A stretch of 64,000 nt of DNA from Gimesia algae (GCF_007746795.1 NZ_CP036343.1:3590369-3654368), one strand, 5' to 3'. Positions 38,859-47,936 are shown, numbered from the stretch's first letter. A program made the numbers and translations. Notes: generated from the sequence alone by a model not told the origin.

Positions 38859-40532
38859 ATGGCAACAAGAAATACAAATGAGAAAGTCTTTCGCAAATTC
38901 GAAAAAGAGGTGCTGGACAAACATCATAAAACATTAGCTCTATGGAGGCGAGACCGTCGAAATGCTAGATATGCTGCACTCGCTCAATTCGATTGTAACG
39001 TAATTTCAACAGTATTGAGTCCGCCTGATCCAAGCAGAATCGGTCAGCTCCAACTTCTGAAGAACTTAGAAGAAGGACTTTCAGAAGCGTTTCGCTGGCT
39101 TCATGATGGAAGCCAACAATTCAATATTAAGCCAACCGATGACCCGAATATAATCGAGGAAGCAGGAAAGTTTTGTCAATTCGCAGGGAAGTATGTAAAC
39201 ATTGCAGATTTCCATAAAATGTACGGTAGAAAGCAGGTAGATATTGAGGTCGATGAGGTTAAAAAACGAGTTCGTTTCGTGATACGAAATAATATACAAT
39301 CTGTCGGACCTATGCTGGGTATGGCAGAACAATCACACCGCCTCGGAAATTTGCCCTTAGTATCCGATCCTTCCTCACAGGGTGACATAGGTGAAAAATT
39401 ATTCTCCCTTTTAAGAGGTATCGAATATAAATACATGTCTGGCCACATTGCTCTGCCTGATGTATCAATTGCAAATGATGAGAACATCAAGCGGCAATTT
39501 GAGTTGGCCATTCCACAAGAGCCGCTCCGTTTAAATGATCACGAAGATCTTGGAGGTTTTACTGTTAGTGAATTTGATCAGTTTTATAACGCACTACGTC
39601 GCTGGAGCTTTTGTTGTACATTCGGTTTTCTTCTTTCAATTATGGAACTGGGAAAACAACAATGGGAGTGCGCACCAACACAGTGTATTGAACGATCGGA
39701 ATTTTATGATTCTTTAAGAAAACTAACAGGACTACCAGATTCCACACTTTTTTCCATAGTTCAACGGCTGTCTTATGATCGCAGGACTGGCTGGCCTGAT
39801 CTGTACCAACAACCCCTGTTCTGCGGCGATAAAACCATTTCATGGAGTGCATCTGTTGTACAAAACTCAAGACAATTAAGAAATATGCTTAAATTGATGA
39901 GCCGAACAAAAGAACTACAGAATCATGCTGCGACACTTATTGGTAGACGTGAAGCCCCTATGCTCCAGGAAATAAGTAATCTATTTTCACACAAGGGGAA
40001 AACAGAAAACAAATTAAACACCCCTATTTCCAAAGGTAAGGAAAAAGGTGAGATTGATATTCTGGTCTATAATAAGCAATTTCCTGACGAGATATTAATC
40101 ATTGAAGGAAAAGCTTTACTGGGAGTTGATGAAATTAATGAAGTCGATGCTGCAACTAAAGAAATGCAGAAAGGGCAAAATCAACTTTCAAAAGTAAAAC
40201 GCATCTTGTCAAAAATGAATATCGAGGAGAAATCATAACTGTTCGATTTCGTAGCGTGGACTCAAGTGAAGAATATTTTTGGTGTCGTAATCTCGGCAGA
40301 TGCTGAACCGAACGATAAATATGACCATAGCATACATCCTGGAATCTCACTACAAACAGTCATATCACGGCTACAGGACAGTGACTACAGCTCTCCTCAG
40401 AGATTCTGGCAGGAATGTAAAGATCGGATCTGGATGGCTGGATTAAACTCTTATATTGAAGGGTACCAGTCAATCAATGTAGGATGTGTTACGTATGAAT
40501 TGCCAACCCTTGAAAAGCCTAATGACAATTAA
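38859..40532 (+). pseudogene. PD-(D/E)XK nuclease-like gene interrupted by in-frame TAA
   Basis: The first part encodes 459 residues to TAA at 40236-40238; the same frame then stays open for 97 codons to 40532. Residues 1-370 are helical and unrecognised. Near the end of the first part are the four elements of a PD-(D/E)XK fold: a helix Glu ('LQEISNLF'), Asp400 ('KGEIDILVYN'), Glu416-x-Lys418 ('LIIEGKALL') and Gln440/442 ('KGQNQLSKV'). The post-stop segment 'VKNIFGVVISADAEPNDKY' resembles the following strand of the same domain. The gene is AT-rich, unlike its neighbours, so it was probably acquired. It may be decayed, or the TAA may be read through. A role in restriction or defence is inference. 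Confidence 0.65.
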
Positions 40533-40558
40533 GATTCATGAATTTGTAATTGAGTTCA

Positions 40559-40593
40559 GAAAATTTTCAGTCAGTTTTTACTGAAAAATTTTC
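40559..40593. terminator. Bidirectional hairpin between the convergent nuclease and PIN-like genes
   Basis: GAAAATTTTCAGT (40559-40571) and ACTGAAAAATTTTC (40580-40593) are near-perfect inverted repeats with one bulged base and an 8-base loop. The A/T tracts provide T-runs on both strands. Confidence 0.65.
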
Positions 40594-40614
40594 CATAGAT
40601 TTGAGAGAGCAACA

Positions 40615-41766
40615 TTACTGGATGCCTCGAAGATAAGCAAGAACTTCTTGTTCTGACGATAAAACATTGCATCCGTATTTCTTTTCTGCATCAATATCTT
40701 TCGTTCGCAAAAGATGCTGAAGACTAGCCTCTGTCAGAAATATGTCGAAATAAGGTATAGCTAGCGTTGCATGACGAATATCTTCAAAATCACCTTTTTT
40801 ATATTTCCGTTTCTTATCGAGACGAATTGCTGCATGTAGAGAACTTGGAATACTAATCGATGGTAACTCTGTCGAAATACGTTTGCATTTATATCCTTCC
40901 CAGAGTTATCTACCAAGAATATTTCCAAGTTGTGATATCTCGTTTTTGGATAAATTTCCTTCGAGTCCATTCTTCTGACCTAAATGAAGAGCAAAACTCC
41001 CCAATATACTTCTATGGCCATCTAATACTCCTTGCACTTCATCAAGAAATAACTTCTCGAAAGAGTCAGATTGTTTTTGATGTTCAAATTTCCCATCAGT
41101 TAAAGATTCAGCTAACTCTATGTTGTTTTCCTGTTTATTTCGATCTGACAAAGGCCATTGGCCAAGAATCTCTGCTAAGTTTATAGACCAGAAAAGGTCA
41201 TCCATGGTTTTACGAATAGCCAATGCTTGTTTTCCAGAGAATGGTGAACCCTCAAGTGATAAAAAGCGATCTCCTAATATAAACACCGCTTTCGTCCATA
41301 CCATTTGATCAATCTCATATAACTCAACGCCTACTGAGTTCATTTTAGTTACGAAATGTATCAACTCTCGTCTGAAGACTTCATGAGGTGGTTGAATAGT
41401 ACAACCATCGCTAAGTTCATCAATCATTTCCGCAGTGGCATTTCGAGTTACTGGATCTGATTGATAGAGTAGCTCAGAAAAGATTGAATAACTAACCGGG
41501 CAGATCGTCGATCCTGAATCTCGGAGACGTCGCAACTCTTTTACTATCTCACCGTGAAGCGGATTTTTGGAGCGGTTGAGGTAAACATCTCGAACGTACA
41601 ACCAATATTTTGTATCGAGGTAGATACGACGCAATTTTAATAGTGACTCACCGAGATCCAGTCGTTTTTTGCGCGTGTAAGTTTCAAAATCACCTGTGTC
41701 ATTTTCGAGATGATATTGAAATGTATCAGGTTTATCTTTTAACCATGGGAAGGGTGACATATCCAT
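40615..41766 (-). pseudogene. PIN-like nuclease gene interrupted by in-frame TAA
   Basis: Translation from ATG 41766 gives 286 residues to TAA (complement of 40906-40908). Without that codon the same frame continues 96 codons to TAA at 40615-40617. The first part has 'RRIYLDTKYWLYVRDVYL' with Asp51 as in the first PIN strand. The post-stop part has 'GDFEDIRHATLAIPYFDIF', the kind of Asp-rich C-terminal active-site block seen in PIN-like nucleases. The truncated product would therefore lack predicted catalytic residues. It is AT-rich like its convergent neighbour. It could be a decayed gene or a readthrough product; PIN identity is inferred from motifs only. Confidence 0.65.
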
Positions 41767-42115
41767 AACGACGATCTAACACTCCTACAGACATAAACAA
41801 AGAAACCGTCTTTTTAAGACACAAATACTTGTATAAAGTTCGTCGTGCAATACTTTAATCTGGTCTTAAAGCTATGCCTGCTCAACCACCAGTTTACCAG
41901 TTTTTCTCTCCGTCTGGCAGAGTCGTTCTAGAAAATGCTGGTTTTCTGGTGATGGCTTAACGGTGGCCTGGTAGCGTTTCTTATTTCGAACGGTCCTTAC
42001 CCAAGTCACTCAACCGGGGCTAATGCCCTGCGGCTAATTTGAAGTGTTGGCTGGTTCCATGATGGCGAACTGGATCAGTTTCCTGCCTGTTTGCTGGAGT
42101 TGATGCTGATCAGGC
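41767..42115. other. Intergenic region right of the AT-rich pair
   Basis: This region of 349 bases has no gene. Composition returns to the genome norm. It holds one copy of the CCCTGCGGCTAATT repeat (42011-42039). Confidence 0.5.
42011..42039 (+). repeat. CCCTGCGGCTAATT-type dispersed repeat, copy 1
   Basis: AACCGGGGCTAATGCCCTG followed by CGGCTAATT. Related copies are at 48298-48325 (degenerate) and 50727-50757. Confidence 0.45.
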
Positions 42116-44173
42116 TCAAGGCTTCGATGCCCGTTCCAGCAACAACCCCTGGTACCCGGCGGGGATCAGGAGTTGGTTGTTCCAGAAGCGGCAGGCGCCG
42201 GGGTGGCCTGTTAGATCATATTCGCCGACTGGTTTGGGGTGCTGGAGGTCGGTGATGTCGAAGAGCTCTACATGCTGGTCGGGGCGGCGGGAGAGGGCCA
42301 GTTGTTTGCCGTTGGTGGTGGGGCGGCCGCGGAGGTAATGGCCGGGGACCGCGATGGCGGGCAGCTGACTGACTTCGCGCTCGTCGCCGGGGTCCAGCAG
42401 TTGCAGCTTACCCCGTTTGGTGATCAGCAGTTTGTCGCCCCGCAGACAGGCGCCGTCGGAAAAGCTATAGAGCCGCTCGTCGGGTGTGTTGCCCTGGTGA
42501 ACCGGTTTCTCGCCGCTGACGTCGTACCACGCTGGTCCGCTGCGGTGCCAGTGGGCGACCAGGTAACGTCCGCCCAGCATTTCGGGGACCAGTTGATCGC
42601 CGTAGAACAGGCCAACCTGTGAATCTTTCAAGACCACTTTGGGGTGGGCGGGATCCTGGACGTCGGCGATCTCCACAGCGGCACTGCCCCAGTGGTATAA
42701 GGCGAACCGTCCGGGGGCGGGACAGGCGACCTGTTTCACATTGCGGCCCTTTAACTTGAGCCGACCGATTTCGGTCAGTTTCAAATCGGGGCCGATGTCG
42801 TAGATGGCGAGCCCGGCGTCGTTCTCGGCGGCGTAGAGTCGCGAACCGGAAACGGCCAGGTGCATGACCTCGCCTTTGCCCGGGGTCACGCTGACCGGCT
42901 TCAGGGTTTTGCCGAGCTGCACCGCATGAATTCCGGCACTGCCGCAGGCGGCCCAGGCGATGTCGCCTACCACGGTGGCAGAGCGGACCTGACCGCCGGG
43001 CTGGTAGGTGAGGAAACGGGGATCGCTATTTTTGTCCTGGGCGGCTTTGATTTCGGGTGCCCTGTCCTCTTCGCGGACGACCGGACTGGCGAGGCCGGGC
43101 GCGGGGACGACGTAGAGTCCCGTTAAGATGCCGGCCGCGTAGATCACATCCTTGCCGAGGGCGATGCCGCCGACGGGGTCGGGCGTGTTGTCACTTTTTG
43201 ACTTGGGCGGAAGGACGGCGTGGGCGACGATTCGCGGCTGCTGGATGTCGTGAATATTGACGACGAACAGTCCATTCCAGGTGTCGGCGACGACACAGTG
43301 ATCACCGGCGACGCGGGCGGTCCACATGTCGTTAGAAATGTGATAGGAGGCCGGGAACTTGACACGGGAGACGAACATCGGTTTTTCGGGATCGACCACA
43401 TTGAAGATTTCGAGTCCATGTCCTTTGCCGTCTTTGGGGTTTGCCCTTGAATGGTGTCCGGTGGCGGCGAAGCAGTAGTTGCCACGGAGGCAGCCGCCAT
43501 CACCATAACCGTCTAACGGGGCTTCGCCAATGATGGCGGGCTGGCGCGGATTGCGGACATCGGCGATGACGAGTTTCTTCGGCGCCCAGTCGCCGATATA
43601 GAGCAGGCCATCGCGTGACCAGCAGGACTGTGCTTCGCCCGTTTTCAGCATGCTGACATGTTGCGGGGCGCGGGGGTTGGAGACGTCGATGATCTCGACG
43701 CCATACTGCCGCGTGGCGACGAAGGCCAGTGAGCCGGAGACACAGATGCCGGTGGCCATCTCGACGGTGTCGTAGTGGCTGAGGAGTTGCGGTTTGCTGG
43801 AATCGGAAATATCGATGAGCCAGAGTCCATCCTGGCGGGCGGTGATATAGGCGATGTTGTCTTTGATAAAGAGCTGGCGGGTGTTGCCCAGGCCGGAGAG
43901 TTCGCCGAGCGGGACCGGTTTTTCGGGTTGGGAGATGTCGAGCACGTGGAACGTGCCGCGCCCGGTGGCGTAGAGCCGGTTGCCAGCCACGGCGACAGCC
44001 TGGCAGGCATCGACGCCATCGACCCGATGGGGAGTCAATGCGGGTCCGAAGGTGTCTGATGAGTGACCAGCGGGGAGGAACTTCGGAGTGGCGATGACCA
44101 GGAGGCAAATCAGGAGTGCAAATTTCAGGCGGGGTATGTTCATGGTGAGCGCGCTTTTCAGGTTGGAATTCAT
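42116..44173 (-). CDS. Exported LVIVD-repeat beta-propeller protein
   Basis: The protein has 685 residues (an internal ATG at 44143 would give 675). A hydrophobic signal covers about residues 13-35. The body is made of LVIVD-type repeats of about 42 residues: 'GLWLIDISDSSKPQLLSHYD', 'YGVEIIDVSNPRAPQHVSML', 'HGLEIFNVVDPEKPMFVSRV', 'GLFVVNIHDIQQPRIVAHAV' and 'VELFDITDLQHPKPVGEYDL'. Such proteins are secreted or surface-located in planctomycetes and have no known enzymatic function. The last 35 codons are duplicated as a remnant at 44387-44487. Confidence 0.82.
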   Translation of the reverse strand: MNSNLKSALTMNIPRLKFALLICLLVIATPKFLPAGHSSDTFGPALTPHRVDGVDACQAVAVAGNRLYATGRGTFHVLDISQPEKPVPLGELSGLGNTRQLFIKDNIAYITARQDGLWLIDISDSSKPQLLSHYDTVEMATGICVSGSLAFVATRQYGVEIIDVSNPRAPQHVSMLKTGEAQSCWSRDGLLYIGDWAPKKLVIADVRNPRQPAIIGEAPLDGYGDGGCLRGNYCFAATGHHSRANPKDGKGHGLEIFNVVDPEKPMFVSRVKFPASYHISNDMWTARVAGDHCVVADTWNGLFVVNIHDIQQPRIVAHAVLPPKSKSDNTPDPVGGIALGKDVIYAAGILTGLYVVPAPGLASPVVREEDRAPEIKAAQDKNSDPRFLTYQPGGQVRSATVVGDIAWAACGSAGIHAVQLGKTLKPVSVTPGKGEVMHLAVSGSRLYAAENDAGLAIYDIGPDLKLTEIGRLKLKGRNVKQVACPAPGRFALYHWGSAAVEIADVQDPAHPKVVLKDSQVGLFYGDQLVPEMLGGRYLVAHWHRSGPAWYDVSGEKPVHQGNTPDERLYSFSDGACLRGDKLLITKRGKLQLLDPGDEREVSQLPAIAVPGHYLRGRPTTNGKQLALSRRPDQHVELFDITDLQHPKPVGEYDLTGHPGACRFWNNQLLIPAGYQGLLLERASKP

Positions 44174-44342
44174 TGTGACAGTTCGCAGGAATCAACTTTC
44201 GATTATGGGTCGCGGTGGGGGGATTGTCAATTTGTCTGGAACGTTGCGTTCACTGAGCACTGTTGGGCGAGCTAACAGATGGCACCCGATTGGGTTGTTC
44301 TGGTGGGTAGTTGTCAGGAACATTTGAAAGACGACCCTGTCA

Positions 44343-44386
44343 GTTTCCTGCTCGCGGGGCTCGCCCCGAATTGCATTCGGGGTTAC
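44343..44386 (+). repeat. REP-like palindromic element
   Basis: GTTTCCTGCTCGC... leading into the palindrome CCCCGAATTGCATTCGGGG (44364-44382) and TTACCC. It abuts the LVIVD remnant directly. Confidence 0.65.
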
Positions 44387-44487
44387 CCGTTCCAGCAACA
44401 AACCCTGATACCCGGCGGGGATCAGGAGTTGGTTGTGCCAGAAGCGGCAGGCGCCGGGGTGGCCTTTGAGATCGTATTCGCGGAGGG
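44387..44487 (-). pseudogene. Remnant of the 3' end of an LVIVD-repeat gene
   Basis: About 100 bases match 42130-42230 with roughly ten differences and encode 'YDLKGHPGACRFWHNQLLIP' plus 'AGYQGLLLER', the C-terminus of the neighbouring LVIVD protein ('YDLTGHPGACRFWNNQLLIP'). No upstream coding part remains. It shows a past duplication now reduced to a fragment. Confidence 0.7.
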
Positions 44488-44529
44488 GTTGCGGGCAAAT
44501 AAAGGTGTCCGGAACCACATCGGAGCTGT

Positions 44530-44558
44530 TTCCATCATTAATGGACCTGTCACCTTTT
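44530..44558. repeat. 29-bp direct repeat, right copy
   Basis: Begins TTCCATCATTAATGG and ends CCTGTCACCTTTT; matches 38764-38792 at 25 of 29 positions in the same orientation. Confidence 0.45.
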
Positions 44559-44600
44559 AAATCTTTGTGTAGTGGGGATCTTGATTGAGGTCTCGTCCCT

Positions 44601-45128
44601 TCATTCGATTAGATTCCTGATTTCTTCAGGCAAATAAGCGCCATCAGGAATACCTGATGGTTTTCTCTCTTTCAACAGAATGTAGCCATCACATAACTGA
44701 GCTGCTGAGAGTAAGACTGCAAAAAAGTCAACCAGACCTGGATCATATCTGATGCCCTTTATACCGACATCATAGCTGAATCCCACCGATCTCCATTGCG
44801 CTGCAAGCGTTTTCCGTAAGTCAGGAGCAAGATTCATCGCATAATCTGCAAGCCACTCTTCCTCGTTGGTATAAGTTGCAACATTAGAATACGTCCCAAG
44901 GAAGAGAGTATATTGTTTGTCTGTTTCGAAACGATATTGACCTTCAGAACCAATAGATTCTTCTGCGGTAATTTCTCTTTCAATCCCACGATCTAACTCC
45001 CATAAACTCGGCATTTTGGCAGCGGTGGGAGGAAATAACTGTGGTCTCAACTCTCTCAGATTATCCCTGAGTTCATTCCACGTGAAGCGTTTTTTCTTTC
45101 TGGGAATGATTTCGAATTCAATCGTCAT
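44601..45128 (-). CDS. Hypothetical protein, 175 aa
   Basis: I chose the ATG at 45128 ('MTIEFEIIPRKKKRFTWNEL'). The frame also opens at 45182, but the extra 18 residues lack coding character. It is a soluble, mixed alpha/beta protein without signal peptide; 'FETDKQYTLFLGTYSNVATY' and 'VGFSYDVGIKGIRYDPGLVDFF' are notable. The family is not recognised. It lies in a run of small minus-strand unknowns typical of accessory regions and may form a unit with the next gene. Confidence 0.6.
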   Translation of the reverse strand: MTIEFEIIPRKKKRFTWNELRDNLRELRPQLFPPTAAKMPSLWELDRGIEREITAEESIGSEGQYRFETDKQYTLFLGTYSNVATYTNEEEWLADYAMNLAPDLRKTLAAQWRSVGFSYDVGIKGIRYDPGLVDFFAVLLSAAQLCDGYILLKERKPSGIPDGAYLPEEIRNLIE

Positions 45129-45267
45129 TTCATATTCCGAGGATCCGATAAGGGTCAGACCCCGATAAAGGTCGGGTAGCATCGTTTACCCGGTCATAAA
45201 TCAGCGATCACGCAAACAAAAAGTATTGGTATCTCTCTTTGCCCAGGTATTAACAGAATCAATCACT

Positions 45268-45558
45268 TTACAGATCAGGATGATTCAAAGCATCGTCAAA
45301 AATCACTTCTAACTTCAGACCATCCCACCCCCGCTCATCATATGAGTGAAAGTACATTCTCAATTCGCGTTGACACTCTTCGTCACCGCGCCAGTGCTTG
45401 ATCAAGGAGGGGATTGGGTGAATTGCTTCCCATAGATCATTGATCTGCTCTCGCGATATTTCTTCCTTCAATGTCCAGTTACGAGTTGTATAGGCTGCGA
45501 CATAAAGAACTCTGAGTGCTGCTCGAAGTGTTGGCTCAGGCGCGAGTGGATAAGTCAT
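45268..45558 (-). CDS. Small hypothetical protein, 96 aa
   Basis: A helical, acidic C-terminus follows a hydrophobic helix near residues 10-24 ('LRAALRVLYVAAYTTRNW'). Trp-rich positions ('NDLWEAIHP', 'KHWRGDEEC', 'RGWDGLKLEV') suggest a small folded domain. The ATG is in good context but the ribosome-binding site is weak. No family recognised. Confidence 0.55.
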   Translation of the reverse strand: MTYPLAPEPTLRAALRVLYVAAYTTRNWTLKEEISREQINDLWEAIHPIPSLIKHWRGDEECQRELRMYFHSYDERGWDGLKLEVIFDDALNHPDL

Positions 45559-45709
45559 TTTATGTATCCCGTAGTGGTATTGATGGTTAAGAGACCTTAT
45601 AAGAGTTCAAGAGGATCTTCACTTGCTGCAGGCATCTATAAATCGTACCAATCTATGGCAAAGTTCTGCAAGCAAAATCGATTGTCAGCATAACGCATGA
45701 CAAAATGTG

Positions 45710-46396
45710 TCAGGCCAAGCCGAGGTCTTGCACAAATCGAGCGGTGGGAACAACCTCGTCATCATCGACACCGAGTTGATCGACAATTATTTCTTTGATG
45801 ATTGAAAACACGCTGTCATAATCTGTTTTTGCAGGTGGATTCGTGGCGACAGTCAGTCCCACGATCCGTTTCGTTATGTCACCAAACGTCGTATATCCGT
45901 CTGGCGTCCGGGTACGCATCCTTATCGTGAGCCCATTGAGAATGATGCCCCATGCGATGGTTGCTAACCAGATCAACGTCAGGATTTCAACGTGCCACGG
46001 AAAGACTGCCATCAATGCAATCGGGAAACTCAGCACAACCACAATCAGAGTTTTGCGCAGCCAGGCAGGTCGCCTCAGTTCACGCGGATGTGATTTCAGT
46101 AACTCGGGCAGTTGCTGCCAAAAACGCTTTCGATCAGATTCCTCCAGCACCGTTTCGACATGGTCTCGCGGGCGTAATCTCAGGTCGGGATCATTTCGGA
46201 TATCGCGCACGAGATGTCGCAGTGAGAGAAAACTGGACAACGAAGGGCAATAGACTGTATCAGCGGCGTGAATGCGATCGAGGCAGAATCCCACCAGATC
46301 GTCCACAGTGCGTATTTCTGAATAGACATCGTCCGGTATCGTAAAACCGAATTTGTCTTCAATTGCCATTACAAGTGCGACGCCATCAAGACCCAT
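45710..46396 (-). CDS. Membrane protein with acyl-carrier-protein halves in swapped order
   Basis: The protein has 228 residues. Residues 1-41 ('MGLDGVALVMAIEDKFGFTI', 'VDDLVGFCLDR') look like helices II-IV of an acyl carrier protein, but the phosphopantetheine-attachment Ser of DSL is Gly. Two membrane segments follow at about 115-133 and 137-156. Residues 194-228 ('VFSIIKEIIVDQLGVDDDEV', 'ARFVQDLGLA') look like ACP helix I leading up to the DSL site, where the protein stops. A stop codon precedes the ATG, so the N-terminus is not an artefact of start choice. No carrier function is expected as it stands. It may be a degenerate or structural variant, loosely like DUF1493 proteins. Confidence 0.6.
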   Translation of the reverse strand: MGLDGVALVMAIEDKFGFTIPDDVYSEIRTVDDLVGFCLDRIHAADTVYCPSLSSFLSLRHLVRDIRNDPDLRLRPRDHVETVLEESDRKRFWQQLPELLKSHPRELRRPAWLRKTLIVVVLSFPIALMAVFPWHVEILTLIWLATIAWGIILNGLTIRMRTRTPDGYTTFGDITKRIVGLTVATNPPAKTDYDSVFSIIKEIIVDQLGVDDDEVVPTARFVQDLGLA

Positions 46397-46461
46397 GATT
46401 TAAGCTCATCACATTAAAGGGGATTCAAAGTCTGGGAACCTGTATTTGTCTGGAAGTCTTA

Positions 46462-47349
46462 TCATAGTCTGCTGTCGTCTAATTCGGCAATCACCTCACC
46501 TGTCTTACTCCGGACAAACCTGGTGACGTCGGCTTCGTTCTCAATGGTGATCTTTTCTGATCCGTCCAGTTCGAGGAGTCGGTCTACCAGTTGCCTCATT
46601 TGTTCTTGTTCCGGCGCAGGTGGTTTGGGGGTGTCTGATTCCAGATTCTGCAGGCGTATGACATAGATCGAGAATAATTCGCTGGCGGTTGCGCTCTTCA
46701 TGGTTTCCACTGCAGTGGGGCAGGCGTTTTCTACGACGCTTTTCATCCTATAGATGTAACGATCATAGACGTAACTATCCCCCATGAGGGGTTTCTTATT
46801 GACGATCTCCCTGATTTTCAGACAGGATTCGCTGGCATCCCTGGCCGAGGCCACTTCCCGCATTCCTGGATACGTGCTGCTGCACAAATCGAAGTGTAAA
46901 TACAGAATGTTCAAGTACTCGCGTTCCGTCAACGTCGGGTGTTGCTCCTGTTTCGCGATGAGATGTTCGCATTCCGCCTTCAACTCTTTGGGCCAGAGAC
47001 GAATCATCCGTTTCACACTAAATATGGAACGGGAACCGATAAACGGAGAGGATTGCAGATAACGGGGCATCAGCTCTCCCCTGACGTCGTCCCATTCCAG
47101 TATTTTTAATTCATCGACGTACGCACGGTACATTTCAGGCGAATGTTTGAATTCACGACTCAGAAACAGAATGGACCGAATGAGATACGTTCCCTGGGAC
47201 TCGAACGGGCTCCGCAATACGTAACCAGTGACAAAGTAGGTCAGATATGTGGAAGAAGCAGCCGTGTAGATGAGCAGGACGAACAGCAAAAAAGTGATCA
47301 CACCTTGATGCGTAAGCAGCTTCCAGGGAAAACGCTGAAACAGTTTCAT
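46462..47349 (-). CDS. Single-pass membrane protein of unknown function
   Basis: About 295 residues from ATG 47349; in-frame ATG 47358 and TTG 47364 are alternatives. A hydrophobic segment at about 15-40 ('GVITFLLFVLLIYTAASST') anchors the protein. The remainder is charged, helix-rich and probably outside the cytoplasm ('ILFLSREFKHSPEMYRAYV', 'KKPLMGDSYVYDRYIYRM'), ending with a small beta region. No family recognised. It may be cotranscribed with the gene at 45710, about 65 bases downstream. Confidence 0.62.
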   Translation of the reverse strand: MKLFQRFPWKLLTHQGVITFLLFVLLIYTAASSTYLTYFVTGYVLRSPFESQGTYLIRSILFLSREFKHSPEMYRAYVDELKILEWDDVRGELMPRYLQSSPFIGSRSIFSVKRMIRLWPKELKAECEHLIAKQEQHPTLTEREYLNILYLHFDLCSSTYPGMREVASARDASESCLKIREIVNKKPLMGDSYVYDRYIYRMKSVVENACPTAVETMKSATASELFSIYVIRLQNLESDTPKPPAPEQEQMRQLVDRLLELDGSEKITIENEADVTRFVRSKTGEVIAELDDSRL

Positions 47350-47583
47350 TGCAGACATCCGCAAAAGTTCGATGTTCTTAATCTCTGTTCGTGAGCCGAC
47401 TTTCGGTCCTGTTCCATTGTAACCGACGCCCGAGGAACATACAGCATTGATTTTCGTTGAGGGATTGAGCAGACGTTGGTTACCTGGTCAGGCATTGTCG
47501 GACAAGCCGACAGGTGGGGTCCGGGACTTTGTCTGGAGGATGGGATTTTTGAAGGAACGTTCGGAGGAGTGCCCTGTCAGTTT

Positions 47584-47626
47584 CCTGTTCGCTGCGCTCA
47601 CCCCGAATTCCATTCGGGGCCACCCA
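47584..47626 (+). repeat. REP-like palindromic element
   Basis: CTGTTCGCTGCGCTCA followed by the palindrome CCCCGAATTCCATTCGGGG (47601-47619) and CCACCC. It marks the left edge of the 310-bp tandem repeat. Confidence 0.65.
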
Positions 47627-47936
47627 TTGTCGGCTTTCGTGTCATTTCGTGTATTTCGTGGTAGAAAAAAGAAGAAAGCGGGTTTCATCCGGTCCCGTTG
47701 CGGTGCGAAACTGGTTTGAACATCGCCAGGCGGGCGGACACATGGGTCACGCCCCTAAGATGGGGTGGCACTGTTGGCTCGTCCAACAGTGTTTCAGAAA
47801 TGTCCCCCATCTTGATCAATACTACACCTGACACTGATTTCACTGTTGGGTAAACCAACAGTGCCACCCGTCGCTGAGTGGTAGAGGCAACCTCCTGCTC
47901 GCTTTGCTCGCCCCGAATTGCATTCGGGGTTACCCA
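47627..47936. repeat. 310-bp tandem repeat, unit 1
   Basis: Nearly identical to 47937-48246, with about six visible differences. It contains hairpins at 47769-47791 (arms CACTGTTGG/CCAACAGTG, loop CTCGT) and 47841-47863 (same arms, loop GTAAA), a reverse CTACCACGAAAA repeat (47635-47664) and a REP-like palindrome (47911-47929). Confidence 0.85.

Larger units (their letters stand above)
44174..44600. other. Repeat-bearing intergenic region with LVIVD gene remnant
   Basis: This region of 427 bases has no intact gene. It holds an imperfect CACTGTTGG hairpin (44258-44278), a REP-like palindrome (44343-44382), a remnant of the LVIVD gene's 3' end (44387-44487) and the right copy of the 29-bp repeat (44530-44558). 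Confidence 0.6.

Noticed and set aside
38859-41766. Reassigned genetic code in which TAA encodes an amino acid
   Set aside because: TAA ends other genes in the window normally (for example the 27677, 31975 and 40615 stops), so global reassignment is excluded; only local readthrough or decay remains.
47685-47867. A 60-residue protein present twice (also 47995-48177, minus strand)
   Set aside because: Both copies lie within the 310-bp repeat and cross its hairpins; no ribosome-binding site or motif.
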